Source: CAZBDU01 sp964490725 (GTDB taxonomy: Bacteria; Spirochaetota; Spirochaetia; SZUA-6; DRHE01). From it: 64,000 nucleotides of DNA. The notes under the pieces were generated by a model. The model was not told the DNA's origin, searched no databases, and worked only from the letters and a program-made list of their open reading frames with translations. The stretch spans positions 28,722-92,721 of the forward strand of contig CAZBDU010000011.1 in assembly GCA_964490725.1 (NCBI GenBank). Reading direction: 5' to 3'. Made by a program: the position numbers and the translations under genes. Shown here one piece after another: positions 1-8,761 of the stretch; the stretch's first letter is position 1; each line of letters opens with the position of its first letter.

Positions 1-1419
1 GCGATCCAGGGCGCTGTCCGCCTGGATCACGTCCACCGGCACCCCCAGCGACCAGAATGGGTAGTGGTGCTCCTTGCAGGTGCGCTCGTAGCCCCGGTGA
101 ACCCCGGAGCCCACGGGGGAGGCCGCCTCCAGGGCCCACCGGTTCTCCCAGTCGTAGACCACGGCGGTCTCCGCCGGGGTCCAGCTGCCCACAATCTCGT
201 CCAGTGCCGCCAGGACGCGTCCCGTCTCCGCCACCTCGCGGAAGACCCGGGTCCGGGCCTCTCCGGAGTGATCCACGACGGCGCCGTGCAGCTTTTCGAC
301 ACCTCCCCGGCTCTTGCGCCACTGGAAGTACTGAACGGTGTCCGATCCGTGGGCTACCGCCAGCAGCGAGCTCAGCAGGTGCATTCCCGGGCGCTTGAGC
401 TTGTGCACCGGGTGCCAGTTGCTGAAGGTGGGGCTGCTCTCCATCAGCATGAACGGGCGCCCCTTCAGCGTGCGCATCAGGTCGTGGGCGAAGGCAGTGT
501 CCGCCGCCACCAGCCAGTCCCGCCCTTGGGCGTCCCACCAGTGGCTTGCGTCCAGAAGCGGCCCCGACCCGTGCCAGCACGGGTAGCTGTCCCAGCTGAT
601 CACATCCAGATGCTCCGCGAAGCGCCGGTAGTCCAGCCCTGCATAGGTGCCCATCATGTTCGTGGTGATGGGGACCGCCGGGGTGATCTCGCGCAGCGGC
701 GTCATCTCCGAGCGCATGAAGTCCACGGTCTGTTCCGTGACGAACCGCTTCCAGTCCAGCGAAAGAGCCGGCAGCAGGTACTCGCCGTGGGGGGCCGGGG
801 ATTCGATCTCGGCCCAGTCGGAGTAGGTGTGACTCCAGAAGGAGGTCCACCAGGCCAGGTTGAGGCTGCCCAGGTCGTCGCGGTAACGGCGTCGCAGCCA
901 GTCCCGGAAAGCCTCCTGGCAGAGCCCGCAGTGGCACTCGCCTCCGTACTCGTTCGACAGGTGCCACATGAGCAGGGCGGGGTGAGCCGCGTACCGCTCG
1001 GCCAGGCGGCGGTTGATGGCCTGAGTTTTCTCCCGGTACACCGGTGAGGTGTAGCAGTGGTTGTGGCGCAGGCCGTGGAGGTTGCGGCGGCGATCCGACC
1101 CCACCCGCAGCACCTCCGGGTACCGGCGGGCCAGCCAGGCCGGACGGGAGCCGGAGGGCGTGGACAGGATGGTCCGTATCCCCTGCTCCGCCAGGCCGTC
1201 CATCACCCGGTCCAGCCAGTCGAAGCGGAAGTGGCCTTCCACCGGCTCCAGCGCGCTCCAGGCGAAGACCCCCACGCTGGCGGCGTTGCAGCGCGCCTCC
1301 TTCATGAGGCGCAGGTCCTCCGCCAGGATCTCCGGTGCGTGCAGCCACTGCTCGGGATTGTAGTCCGCCCCGTGGATCATGTGGGGCAGCCCGGGGCCGA
1401 CGGGCGGGAACCGGTTCAT
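1..1419 (-). CDS. Beta-galactosidase, GH42 family (3' end cut by window edge)
   Basis: Hydrolyses terminal beta-galactosides, probably in the cytoplasm on imported oligosaccharides. About 473 residues from the N-terminus are visible; GH42 enzymes usually run 650-700, so roughly 200 C-terminal residues lie outside the window. The opening HGADYNPEQW is typical of GH42. The acid/base is Glu157 in LSNEYG and the likely nucleophile is Glu327 in LMESSP. Cys122 and the ECHCGLC cluster (Cys162, 164, 167) match the family zinc site. The ATG at 1419 lies ten bases after the stop of the upstream permease and is preceded by GGAGG, so it is the last visible gene of the regulator-transporter operon. I read this frame directly from the sequence. 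Confidence 0.93.
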   Translation of the reverse strand, partial: MNRFPPVGPGLPHMIHGADYNPEQWLHAPEILAEDLRLMKEARCNAASVGVFAWSALEPVEGHFRFDWLDRVMDGLAEQGIRTILSTPSGSRPAWLARRYPEVLRVGSDRRRNLHGLRHNHCYTSPVYREKTQAINRRLAERYAAHPALLMWHLSNEYGGECHCGLCQEAFRDWLRRRYRDDLGSLNLAWWTSFWSHTYSDWAEIESPAPHGEYLLPALSLDWKRFVTEQTVDFMRSEMTPLREITPAVPITTNMMGTYAGLDYRRFAEHLDVISWDSYPCWHGSGPLLDASHWWDAQGRDWLVAADTAFAHDLMRTLKGRPFMLMESSPTFSNWHPVHKLKRPGMHLLSSLLAVAHGSDTVQYFQWRKSRGGVEKLHGAVVDHSGEARTRVFREVAETGRVLAALDEIVGSWTPAETAVVYDWENRWALEAASPVGSGVHRGYERTCKEHHYPFWSLGVPVDVIQADSALDR

Positions 1420-1429
1420 CGTAGCCTCC

Positions 1430-2278
1430 CTAGCCTTTCAGGCCGCTGGTGCTGATGCCCTGCACGAAGTAGCGCTGCGTGAAGGAGAACATGAAGACCG
1501 TAGGAACCACCGCGAAGGTGGCCCCGGCCAGTTGCAGCGCGTAGTTGGCGCCTTCCCGGGACTGGAAGAACTGCAGCCCGGTGGTGATGAGCTGGCGGTT
1601 CATCGTGGTGATGAACACGAAAGGGTTCACGTAGTCGTTCCAGATCCAGATGAAGGTGAACAGGATCATGGTCACGAGCGCCGGTCTCGACAACGGCAGC
1701 ATCACCCTCAGATAGATGCGGAAATGGCCGTACCCGTCGATCAGGGCGGCCTCGGAGAGCTCCCGGGGGATGCTCGCGAAGAACTGACGCATCATGAACA
1801 GGAAGAAGACGTCGAAAACCGCGGGCACCACGATGGCCCACTGCGTGTCCACCAGGCCCATCGCCTTGTACAGCAGGTAGCGCGGCACGATCGTGGCCTC
1901 CGGGGTGATCATCATGGTGGACATGAAAAGCAGGAAAAGCAGGTTCTTTCCTCGAAAGCGCAGGCGGGCAAAGGCGTAGGCGCCGATGGTGACCGTGAAA
2001 GTGCGCAGCGGAATGGTGATCAGCACCACCCGGATGCTGTTCAGGTACCAGACCGGATAGAGCGGGTCCCGCAATACCCGTTGGAAGTTGCCCAGGAACA
2101 GCTGCCTGGGAATGATCCTGAGGGGCTCGGCGAAGACAAGACCCGGGGTCTTGAAAGCGGCGGAAAGCATGAAGGCGAAGGGCATGATCATCAGGAGCCC
2201 GGCCAGAAACACGGCCAGGGACAGGAGCGCCCTGGCGAGGGCCCGCCCGCGGCCCGCCGAGGTCAGTAGTGCACCCAT
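1430..2278 (-). CDS. Carbohydrate ABC transporter permease, MalG/LacG type
   Basis: Second membrane subunit of a binding-protein-dependent sugar importer. The protein has about 282 residues and roughly six hydrophobic segments. The EAA-loop region is visible as ELSEAALIDGYG followed by LPLSRPAL, and the C-terminus YFVQGISTSGLKG is the usual MalG-type ending. The frame stays open far upstream, but the ATG at 2278 overlaps the end of the upstream permease gene by 16 bp and starts just before the first membrane segment. No ATPase gene is present in the operon; sugar importers of this family often share a distant MsmK-like ATPase (family knowledge). Confidence 0.92.
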   Translation of the reverse strand: MGALLTSAGRGRALARALLSLAVFLAGLLMIMPFAFMLSAAFKTPGLVFAEPLRIIPRQLFLGNFQRVLRDPLYPVWYLNSIRVVLITIPLRTFTVTIGAYAFARLRFRGKNLLFLLFMSTMMITPEATIVPRYLLYKAMGLVDTQWAIVVPAVFDVFFLFMMRQFFASIPRELSEAALIDGYGHFRIYLRVMLPLSRPALVTMILFTFIWIWNDYVNPFVFITTMNRQLITTGLQFFQSREGANYALQLAGATFAVVPTVFMFSFTQRYFVQGISTSGLKG

Positions 2279-3156
2279 CGTTTCTGAGCCTTCCACTGGA
2301 TGACGGTCACGGCCAGGATGAAAAGGAACAGCAGGCAGGCCAGGGCGGTGGCGTAGCTGTAGTAGGAGTACTTGAAGGCCTGCTCGTAGATGAACAGCGT
2401 GATGATCCTGGTGGCCTGCCCGGGCCCCCCGTCGGTCAGGGCCTTGACGATGGCCAGGCTGTTGAAGGAACCGATGATCGTGACCACGATCAGGAAGAAC
2501 ATCGTAGGCGAGATCATGGGCAGAGTGATGCTGAAGAGCTTCCGCCAGAAACGGGCCCCGTCGATCTCCGCACACTCGTACAGCTCCCGGGGGACCTCCT
2601 GCAGGGCCGCCAGGAAGACGATGGTCTGGAAGGCCAGGTTCTGCCAGATCTTGACGGCCGCCACCGTCGGCAGGGAGCTGCGCACGCCCAGAAGCCACTG
2701 GGGCAGGCGCTGCTCCGGGACCCCCAGGCCTCTCAGGGCCGCGTTCACGGGTCCCTCGAAGGGGTTGAGCACCACCGCCCAGACGATGCCGATGGCGATG
2801 ACGTTGGCCACGTAGGGCATGTAGAGCATGGTGCGGCTCACGGTGCGCAGGAAGAGGTCCTGGTTCAGCAGCAGCGCCAGGAAGAGGGAAGCGACAATGA
2901 TCCCTGCGGTGTAGATGCCTGAGAAATAGATGCTGCGCGCGTAGGACGCCAGGGCCAGGCGGTCTGCGAAGATACGCCGGTAGTTCGAAAGGCCCGCGAA
3001 AGTGTCGGAGCGCACCAGGCGCAGGGTGTTGAAGTCCACCAGGCTGAGGAACACGCTGTAGAGAAGCGGCAGGAGGTTGAACACCACGAACCCCGCCAGG
3101 AACGGGGCTACGAACAGAAGCGCTGTCCGTTCTTCCCTGCGAGCGCGTCCCTTCAC
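2263..3156 (-). CDS. Carbohydrate ABC transporter permease, MalF/LacF type
   Basis: First membrane subunit of the same importer, 297 residues. It starts with a short basic stretch (MKGRARREER) followed by a strong transmembrane segment. About six membrane segments can be followed, and the EAA loop is seen as ELYECAEIDGARFW followed by ITLPMISP. It lies between the binding-protein gene and the second permease in the standard binding protein-F-G order. The association with GH42 suggests galactosides as cargo, which is inference. Confidence 0.92.
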   Translation of the reverse strand: MKGRARREERTALLFVAPFLAGFVVFNLLPLLYSVFLSLVDFNTLRLVRSDTFAGLSNYRRIFADRLALASYARSIYFSGIYTAGIIVASLFLALLLNQDLFLRTVSRTMLYMPYVANVIAIGIVWAVVLNPFEGPVNAALRGLGVPEQRLPQWLLGVRSSLPTVAAVKIWQNLAFQTIVFLAALQEVPRELYECAEIDGARFWRKLFSITLPMISPTMFFLIVVTIIGSFNSLAIVKALTDGGPGQATRIITLFIYEQAFKYSYYSYATALACLLFLFILAVTVIQWKAQKRWVHY

Positions 3157-3233
3157 TGCCCGTGCCCTCCATCCGCAGGGGGGGCCCTGAAGGGGCCCCC
3201 CCCGGTGACCCCGAAACAGAGCGTCGGGGTCGA

Positions 3234-4535
3234 TCAGTCTTTGAGGATCCTGTCGGCCCGATCCTTGATGCTCTTTACTGTCTTCTCCAGACCCTGTTCG
3301 CCGGACAGGTAGAGCTGGCCCTCCGTGAGGATGATGTCCGTGTACTCCCGCGCCTTGGGCCCTACGATCTTCTCATCCTGAACGCCCAGGCTGTTGTTGA
3401 GCAGGGCAGAGTCCAGCTCGGCCACGGTGACCGATCCGTTCGATTTCTCGGCGATGTTGCCCAGAAGCTCCTGGACGTCCTGCGCGGTCAGGTTCACGCG
3501 GGCCGGAATCCCGCCGGCGTACCGGTAGCTGTTCTCCGACACCCAGGCAACGTAGCGGGCCGCCTCCACCGGGTGCCTGGCGTTCTTCAGCACCGCCCAC
3601 ACCCCTCCGGCCATCAGGTTGTTGCGGCCCTCGGGGCCCGCCGCCGGAGTCTCTACGATCCCCCAGTCCCAGTCGCGGGGGTAGGTGACCGGATCGGTCA
3701 GCAGGCCGGTGAACCAGCTGCCGATGCAGATCATGCCGAACTTGCCGGTGGCCGCCCAGGTGTCCCACTGCATCTTCTTTGCCTTGTACTCCTTGAAGGA
3801 CGGCTGAACCTTCTGGACCTCCCCGAGGTCGTGGAGGAACTTCAGGGACTCGGCGAAGGCGGGATGGTCGAAGTTGGAGGAGCCGTCCAGCTTGTATCCC
3901 GGCACCCCTCTCTGGCGGGCAAGCATGTAGTAGTAGTACTCCCAGTCGAGGACGAAATAGGAGCCGTACACGCCGCCCGGCCTGTCGGTGAGCTTTCCGG
4001 CGGCGGCAACGTAGTCGTCCCATGTCCAGGGCGTCCTCGGGACGGCCAGGCCGGCATCGCGGAAGATCTTCTTGTTGTAGTATACGGAGTGGACCGACTG
4101 CTCGTAGGGCAGGTACTGGATCTGGCCGCCGTACCTGCGCAGGAACTTCCCGTAGACCGCCTCCGCCTCGTACCCGATGCCGGCCAGCAGCTCGTCCAGG
4201 GGCATGAGAAAGCCCGCCTGGACATAGCGTGCGATGTTCAGCGGGTTGGTGAGGCGGATGCAGTCGGTGGCATCCCCGGCCATGATCGCGATGTCCGTCT
4301 TGTCGTAGAAGTCGTTGGGGTCCCCGGGGACCAGCTGCATCTCGATCTTGATTCCCGTCGCCTTTTCGAATGCTTCGTTCCTGACGATGGTGGTGTTGTC
4401 GGAGTAGTACTTGGAGTCGGCGAAAAAGGTGACCACTTTCTGCTCGCCGGCGGTGTTCTCCTGGGTGCCGCCGGCGGACAGCGCCACTGGCAGCATCAGG
4501 CAGGCCGCCAGTCCGATGAGAAAGATCCTCTTCAT
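3234..4535 (-). CDS. Extracellular sugar-binding protein of ABC importer (family 1)
   Basis: Periplasmic substrate-binding component, 433 residues. The chosen ATG at 4535 follows GGAGGAG and opens a signal peptide ending in LPVALSAGGTQEN. An in-frame upstream start at 4565 would add ten basic residues and overlap the regulator gene, so it is less likely. There is no lipobox cysteine; the A-G-G-x-x-E motif after the hydrophobic core is a habit of spirochaetal binding proteins. Mature features such as WTWDDYVAAA and a C-terminal region rich in aromatic residues fit the MalE/LacE-like family. It lies 26 bp downstream of the regulator gene, so the two are probably co-transcribed. Confidence 0.9.
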   Translation of the reverse strand: MKRIFLIGLAACLMLPVALSAGGTQENTAGEQKVVTFFADSKYYSDNTTIVRNEAFEKATGIKIEMQLVPGDPNDFYDKTDIAIMAGDATDCIRLTNPLNIARYVQAGFLMPLDELLAGIGYEAEAVYGKFLRRYGGQIQYLPYEQSVHSVYYNKKIFRDAGLAVPRTPWTWDDYVAAAGKLTDRPGGVYGSYFVLDWEYYYYMLARQRGVPGYKLDGSSNFDHPAFAESLKFLHDLGEVQKVQPSFKEYKAKKMQWDTWAATGKFGMICIGSWFTGLLTDPVTYPRDWDWGIVETPAAGPEGRNNLMAGGVWAVLKNARHPVEAARYVAWVSENSYRYAGGIPARVNLTAQDVQELLGNIAEKSNGSVTVAELDSALLNNSLGVQDEKIVGPKAREYTDIILTEGQLYLSGEQGLEKTVKSIKDRADRILKD

Positions 4536-4561
4536 CTCTCTCCTCCTCGAGTGCGGATATC

Positions 4562-5686
4562 TCATTCAGCGGAACGCTGAATCGTCGCCACCGAAGCCCT
4601 CTCCACCAGGCTGGGCTGGATCACCGAGGTCGTGTCGCAGTTCACCGACGGGTTCATGATCCGCTCCAGAAGGATGCGGGTGGCCAGCTCTCCCATGTAC
4701 TGCCCCGCGTGGTCCACGGAGGTGAGAGAAATTCCGGGAAGCACCGCCACGGGGGAATTGTCGAAGCCGATCACCGACAGGTCCTGCGGAATGCGCACGC
4801 CGTGCTTCTCCGCCGCCTTGTACAGCTCGATCGCCTCCTCGTCGCTGGTGCAGATGAACGCGGAGGGTAGGTCCCGTTCCCGCTCGAAGAACGCACTCAG
4901 AACCCTCAGGGTCTCTCCGGAGAGCACCGGGCCGGCGGACTCCAGCAGCCACCGCTCGGGGATGGCCGCCCCTCGCTCTTCGAGCAGGGCCCGCGCGCCC
5001 TCCACGCGCATTCTCTTGGGATAGTAGCCGGCGGGGTGGTCCGAAACGATGCCGATCCTGCGGTGCCCCCTGTCCCACAGGTAGGCCGCCACCAGGCGCC
5101 CGCCGGCCCGGTCGTCCATGACCACCCGGGAAAACCTCTGATCCGGGAAGAAGTTGTCGATCAGGATCACCGGGATCCCCGACTCCTCCAGCTGGAGCAG
5201 CAGGTCCAGATTCGTCCGGCCGGCGCCCGGGTTGATGGGCTCGATGACGAGGCCGTCTACCCCCCTCTTCTTCAGCTTCAAGAGGATCTCCCGCTCCTTG
5301 TCCAGGTCGTATTCAGACTGGTTCAGGATGAGGTGGAAGCCCCTGCGGTGCGCCACCTGGTCGCAGCCGCGGGAGATGCGCGGGAAGATGTAGGAGGCGG
5401 TGTAGTAGCAGACCAGCCCCACGTCCATGGTCAGCCGGCGGCTTCTGAGCCGGCAGAAGGTGCCGATGCCCTTCCTGGTCTCCAGCCAGCCCTCATTGGT
5501 CAGCGTCCCGATGGCCTGCCGGACGGAGTTCCTGGAAACGCCGAACAGCCGGCACAGCTCGCTCTCCGAAGGAAGCTTGTCACCCGGGGCCAGACGCCCT
5601 GTCTCAATGCCTTCGACGATCCACTGGCTGATGCGCTGGTGCTTTGTTGTAGGTACAGGATGTTCATACATGCAGCCATTATTCAT
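4562..5686 (-). CDS. GntR-type HTH regulator with LacI-type sugar-sensing domain
   Basis: Local repressor or activator of the galactoside operon. About 374 residues from the chosen ATG at 5686. An N-terminal winged helix (LPSESELCRLFGVSRNSVRQ) is followed by a periplasmic-binding-protein-like domain of the LacI/GalR kind (RVVMDDRAGGRLVAAYL; ISLTSVDHAGQYMGELA). This architecture is that of AraR-like regulators, in which a sugar releases DNA. Possible starts are 5767, 5686 and 5671; 5686 has a weak AGGCGG upstream and keeps the HTH complete. It is first in the operon and divergent from the MFS gene, so it may control both directions. Confidence 0.9.
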   Translation of the reverse strand: MNNGCMYEHPVPTTKHQRISQWIVEGIETGRLAPGDKLPSESELCRLFGVSRNSVRQAIGTLTNEGWLETRKGIGTFCRLRSRRLTMDVGLVCYYTASYIFPRISRGCDQVAHRRGFHLILNQSEYDLDKEREILLKLKKRGVDGLVIEPINPGAGRTNLDLLLQLEESGIPVILIDNFFPDQRFSRVVMDDRAGGRLVAAYLWDRGHRRIGIVSDHPAGYYPKRMRVEGARALLEERGAAIPERWLLESAGPVLSGETLRVLSAFFERERDLPSAFICTSDEEAIELYKAAEKHGVRIPQDLSVIGFDNSPVAVLPGISLTSVDHAGQYMGELATRILLERIMNPSVNCDTTSVIQPSLVERASVATIQRSAE

Positions 5687-5836
5687 GGAGCCGCCTGTCC
5701 TGTCAAGTGTTTCTGCTGGACTTTTCTTCTTTTTTCCCTTTTTTTCAATGGCCGGCAAGGCCGGCAAGCGCTGCGGGCCGGGGGGCGAGCAAAAAGAGCT
5801 TGCTCTGGCGCCGTGCTGTTCGCTATTGTTCTGAGA

Positions 5837-7045
5837 GTGTTGCCGCGTCTTTCACGCTTCACCGGCGGGCTGCCGGCCACCTACTGGTACCTGTGGCTCG
5901 GTACGCTGGTAAACCGGATCGGCGGATTCGTCGCCCCCTTCCTGACCCTCTACCTGACCGGGGAGCGGCACCTCGGCGTGGCCAGGGCCGCGCTCATGGT
6001 GTCCCTCTTCGGCGCCGGCTCCTTCGCGGCAAGCCTGGCGGGGGGCGAGCTGGCCGATCGACTGGGCAGGCGGCCGGTGATGCTGCTGAGCTTTCTGGTG
6101 ACGCCCGCCGTGATCGTCTCCCTGGGGCTCCTGCGCAGCCTTCCTCTCATCGCCGTCACCACCCTGATCCTGGGTTTCTCCACGGATCTCTACCGGCCGG
6201 CCGTGAACGCCGCGGTGGCGGATCTGGTGCCGGGCGCGCTGCGGGTGCGCGCCTACGGGTACATCTATTGGGCGATCAACCTGGGCGCGGCCGTGGCCCC
6301 GGTGATCGCCGGGCTCATGGCGCAGCGCAGCTACCTGCTCCTGTTCATCGGGGACGGCGTGACGACGCTGCTCTTCGGGCTGATCGTGATGTGGAAGATC
6401 TCCGAAACCCGTCCGCCCGCCGGGAAGAGCGAAGCGGGCAGGGCGGAGCCGCGCCGCTCGCGGTTGGGCGTGACGCTGGGAGACCCGCTTCTGATGGCGA
6501 TGGTGGGCTTTGCCCTCCTGGCCGGCATGGTCTACGCCCAGGGCTATTCGACCCTGGCCATAGCGATGAGCGCTCACGGGGTGGGTCCGGCGCAGTACGG
6601 GGCGGCCATCGCCGTCAACGGGCTGCTGATCGTTCTCCTGGGCATTCCCGCGGCCAACTCGGCGCACCGCTGGCCGCGCTTGCTGGCCATGGCCGCAGCG
6701 GCCCTGGTGATGGGCACCGGCTTCGGCATGACGCGCTTCGTTCACGCCTTTCCCTGGTACGCGGCCAGCGTGGCGGTATGGACCCTCGGAGAGATCCTGA
6801 TCGCCGCCGTCGCTCCCTCGGTGGTCGCCGACCTGGCGCCGGTCCAGCTGCGCGGTCTTTACCAGGGCTTCATCGGCGCGGCCCACGGGCTTTCCTTCTT
6901 TGCCGGTCCCGCCCTGGGCGGCTGGGTCTTTCAGCGCTTCGGCGCTCCGGCGCTGTGGAGCGGCTGCTTCCTGGCCTGCCTCCTGGTGGCCGCAGGCTAT
7001 GTGGCGGTCCGGGGCCCGGCCCGGCGAAGGCTCACCCGCGCCTGA
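5837..7045 (+). CDS. MFS transporter, 12-TM type
   Basis: Major facilitator family transporter of unknown substrate, about 402 residues with a dozen hydrophobic segments. The loop 2-3 signature is clear (GGELADRLGRRPVML), as is the conserved DLYRPAVNAAVADLVP stretch found in drug/proton-type members. The frame is open far upstream and no ATG lies close to the first helix; GTG at 5837 is my choice and GTG at 5813 is an alternative. It is divergent from the regulator of the galactoside operon across about 150 bp. Drug export or sugar export are both possible. Confidence 0.82.
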   Translation: MLPRLSRFTGGLPATYWYLWLGTLVNRIGGFVAPFLTLYLTGERHLGVARAALMVSLFGAGSFAASLAGGELADRLGRRPVMLLSFLVTPAVIVSLGLLRSLPLIAVTTLILGFSTDLYRPAVNAAVADLVPGALRVRAYGYIYWAINLGAAVAPVIAGLMAQRSYLLLFIGDGVTTLLFGLIVMWKISETRPPAGKSEAGRAEPRRSRLGVTLGDPLLMAMVGFALLAGMVYAQGYSTLAIAMSAHGVGPAQYGAAIAVNGLLIVLLGIPAANSAHRWPRLLAMAAAALVMGTGFGMTRFVHAFPWYAASVAVWTLGEILIAAVAPSVVADLAPVQLRGLYQGFIGAAHGLSFFAGPALGGWVFQRFGAPALWSGCFLACLLVAAGYVAVRGPARRRLTRA

Positions 7046-7083
7046 GGACCGTCCCCTTCGGGGCCGAGGCGCTCCCCTCGACT

Positions 7084-7110
7084 GGGCCGCCAGAGGCCCG
7101 AGGGCGGCCC
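7084..7110 (+). terminator. GC-rich hairpin after the MFS gene
   Basis: GGGCCGCC at 7084-7091 pairs perfectly with GGCGGCCC at 7103-7110. It lies about 40 bp after the MFS stop. The T-tract is lacking, so it could be a Rho-assisted or simply structural element. Confidence 0.4.
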
Positions 7111-7185
7111 GCCGCCCCGCCGGGAGAAAAAAGACCCCCGAAAGGCGTTGCCCATGCATCCGATCACCCCTCCTTGTCCGTATAT

Positions 7186-7206
7186 ACCTGACACAAGCGC
7201 TCAGGT
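7186..7206. promoter_or_regulatory. Inverted repeat ahead of the CuA protein gene
   Basis: ACCTGA at 7186-7191 and TCAGGT at 7201-7206 form a perfect six-base inverted repeat with a nine-base gap. A TATATA hexamer lies immediately upstream at 7181-7186. The position, about 40 bp before the start codon, suits an operator or a short leader hairpin. No regulator can be assigned. Confidence 0.35.
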
Positions 7207-7245
7207 AAACGGGCGCCGTCGAATCGAGTTCACAGGAGGTTTGTG

Positions 7246-7956
7246 ATGAAGACTCTGGCAACGAGGTCCGCACGGTACGCGAGCCCGGCGTTGGTCGCGA
7301 TCTTTCTGACCGCGGCCCTGCTGCCGGCGGCGGCTCACGGCAGCGGGCCGCAGGTGGCCGTGGGCACGCAGCCCATCGTCGACTCCCGGGTGGTGATCCC
7401 CCTGGTGGTGAGCGACGGTCCGGGCTGGCTGGTGATCCACGCGGAGGCCGGCGGCAAGCCCGGCCCGGTGATCGGGTACAGCCCCGTGAGGGACGGCACG
7501 AACACGGACGTGGCCGTGACCGTGGACACGGCGCGGGCCCCGGAGGTGCTGTTCGCCATGCTGCACACGGATGCCGGCCAGGTGGGGGTGTACGAGTTCC
7601 CGGGCGCCGACGCGCCGGTCAGGCTGGACGGCGCCATCGTGATGACGCAGTTCCAGGTGGGGCAGGCCGGGGCGGAGGGCGGCCTGGCGGTGATCCAGAT
7701 GAAGGCGCGCCGCTACGAGTTCGTGCCCAACGTCATCCGGGTCCGCGCCGGCGCCCAGGTGGAGCTGCACATCGTGAGCCAGGACGTCACCCACGGGTTC
7801 GCCCTCCGCGGCCTGGGCGTCAACGAGAGGATCAACCCGGGCAGGGAGACCGTGGTTCGCTTCACCGCGCCGCAGGCGGGACGCTACACCTTCGCCTGCT
7901 CCGTGTTCTGCGGGTCGGGGCACAGAGGGATGACCGGCGAGCTGATCGTGGAGTAG
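7246..7956 (+). CDS. Secreted cupredoxin with CuA-type copper site
   Basis: Exported protein of 236 residues. A signal peptide ends near AAAHGSG. The first half resembles DUF7282-type beta-sandwich domains (PIVDSRVVIPLVVS and VYEFPGADAP). The C-terminal half is a cupredoxin fold of the cytochrome-oxidase-subunit-II kind, with the complete CuA ligand pattern CSVFCGSGHRGM (C-x3-C-x3-H-x2-M) and an upstream ligand His in DVTHGF. No transmembrane hairpin typical of oxidase subunit II is present, so it is likely a soluble periplasmic electron carrier or a relic of an oxidase or nitrous oxide reductase module. The ATG at 7246 has AGGAGG at the correct distance; the adjacent GTG at 7243 is too close to it. 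Confidence 0.85.
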   Translation: MKTLATRSARYASPALVAIFLTAALLPAAAHGSGPQVAVGTQPIVDSRVVIPLVVSDGPGWLVIHAEAGGKPGPVIGYSPVRDGTNTDVAVTVDTARAPEVLFAMLHTDAGQVGVYEFPGADAPVRLDGAIVMTQFQVGQAGAEGGLAVIQMKARRYEFVPNVIRVRAGAQVELHIVSQDVTHGFALRGLGVNERINPGRETVVRFTAPQAGRYTFACSVFCGSGHRGMTGELIVE

Positions 7957-8010
7957 TCCGCGCCGGGAAGGAGTGGCGCGCTATCCTCGGCCCGGCGGGA
8001 GGTCGCAGGC

Positions 8011-8040
8011 AAGGCCGGACCTCTCGGCCGGGCCTTCTCT
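8011..8040. terminator. Hairpin between convergent genes
   Basis: AAGGCC (8011-8016) pairs with GGCCTT (8031-8036), with further pairing inside the loop, followed by TCT. It sits between the cupredoxin gene and the convergent anti-sigma gene and could end transcription in both directions. Confidence 0.5.
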
Positions 8041-8053
8041 TGGGCCGGCCCCT

Positions 8054-8761
8054 TCAGCCCTCTGCACCGAGAACCTTGCGCCCCGTGGGCCCGGGGCTCC
8101 CCCCGGCAGGCTCCACGGTGATGCCGAACGCCTGGTAGTCGCCCAGGGGGAGGGGGGCGGAGACTTGCAGGGCCCCGTACCCGCTGGCGGAGACGGAGAA
8201 CACGCCGCCGCTGGTCCGCCGGCCGTCCCGGATCAGCCACAGCTGGTACTGCCGCCCAGAGGCCAGCGGAGGAAGATCCTCCACCACCAGAGTTCCGCTG
8301 GGCTCCGTGCGGCTGTAGACGAGGACGCCCCAGGCCGCCTGCGCCGCTTCGGTGGGGCTCAAGGAGATCACCCGCGAGCTCAACGGCGCAGCAAAGCTCT
8401 CCAGGCGGCGAACCCGCTGCCAGAGCAGCACGTTGAAAACTGCCAGGACCAGCACGGCCGCCAGTGCGGCCGCCGCCCATACGGGCCAGCTGCGAGGCGC
8501 CGGCCGAAGCAGCTCCGCCGGAGCCCGGCGTTGGGGTCCCAGTCCGCGCAGAAGCCTTTCCTTCAGCCCGGGCGGCGGCTGGACCGGCGCAATGACGAGG
8601 CCCAGCGCGCCCACCACCTCCTGGTACTCTTCCAGGGCGGCCCGGCAGGAGGCGCAGCTCCTGAGGTGCCGCCGCACCTCGGCCTTCTCCTCAGGGCTGA
8701 GGCTGCCCAGGGCGTGCGCCGGCAGAAGCTCCTCGACGTGTCCTGCGTTCATCCCGCTCAT
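8054..8761 (-). CDS. Anti-sigma factor, RskA type
   Basis: Membrane-anchored partner of the ECF sigma factor, 235 residues. The N-terminal zinc-finger-like anti-sigma domain shows H38 and the C-x2-C motif in LRSCASCRAAL (residues 32-42). One transmembrane helix follows (VWAAAALAAVLVLAVFNVLL), then a periplasmic RskA domain with the hallmark ASGRQYQLWLIRDG and ITVEPAGGSPGPTG stretches. The start codon overlaps the sigma stop codon (8758-8761), so the two are translationally coupled. In the family, the anti-sigma factor holds sigma inactive until it is proteolysed or oxidised. Confidence 0.92.
   Translation of the reverse strand: MSGMNAGHVEELLPAHALGSLSPEEKAEVRRHLRSCASCRAALEEYQEVVGALGLVIAPVQPPPGLKERLLRGLGPQRRAPAELLRPAPRSWPVWAAAALAAVLVLAVFNVLLWQRVRRLESFAAPLSSRVISLSPTEAAQAAWGVLVYSRTEPSGTLVVEDLPPLASGRQYQLWLIRDGRRTSGGVFSVSASGYGALQVSAPLPLGDYQAFGITVEPAGGSPGPTGRKVLGAEG

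Noticed and set aside
1379..2269. Long plus-strand open frame opposite the sugar permease genes
   Set aside because: Composition is typical of an antisense shadow of GC-rich coding sequence (rich in Gly, His, Gln, Glu), with no ribosome-binding site or domain. The minus strand encodes clear permeases.
5036..5836. Upstream extension of the MFS gene through the regulator gene
   Set aside because: It lies antisense to a well-supported GntR/LacI-type gene and encodes no recognisable sequence before the first membrane helix.
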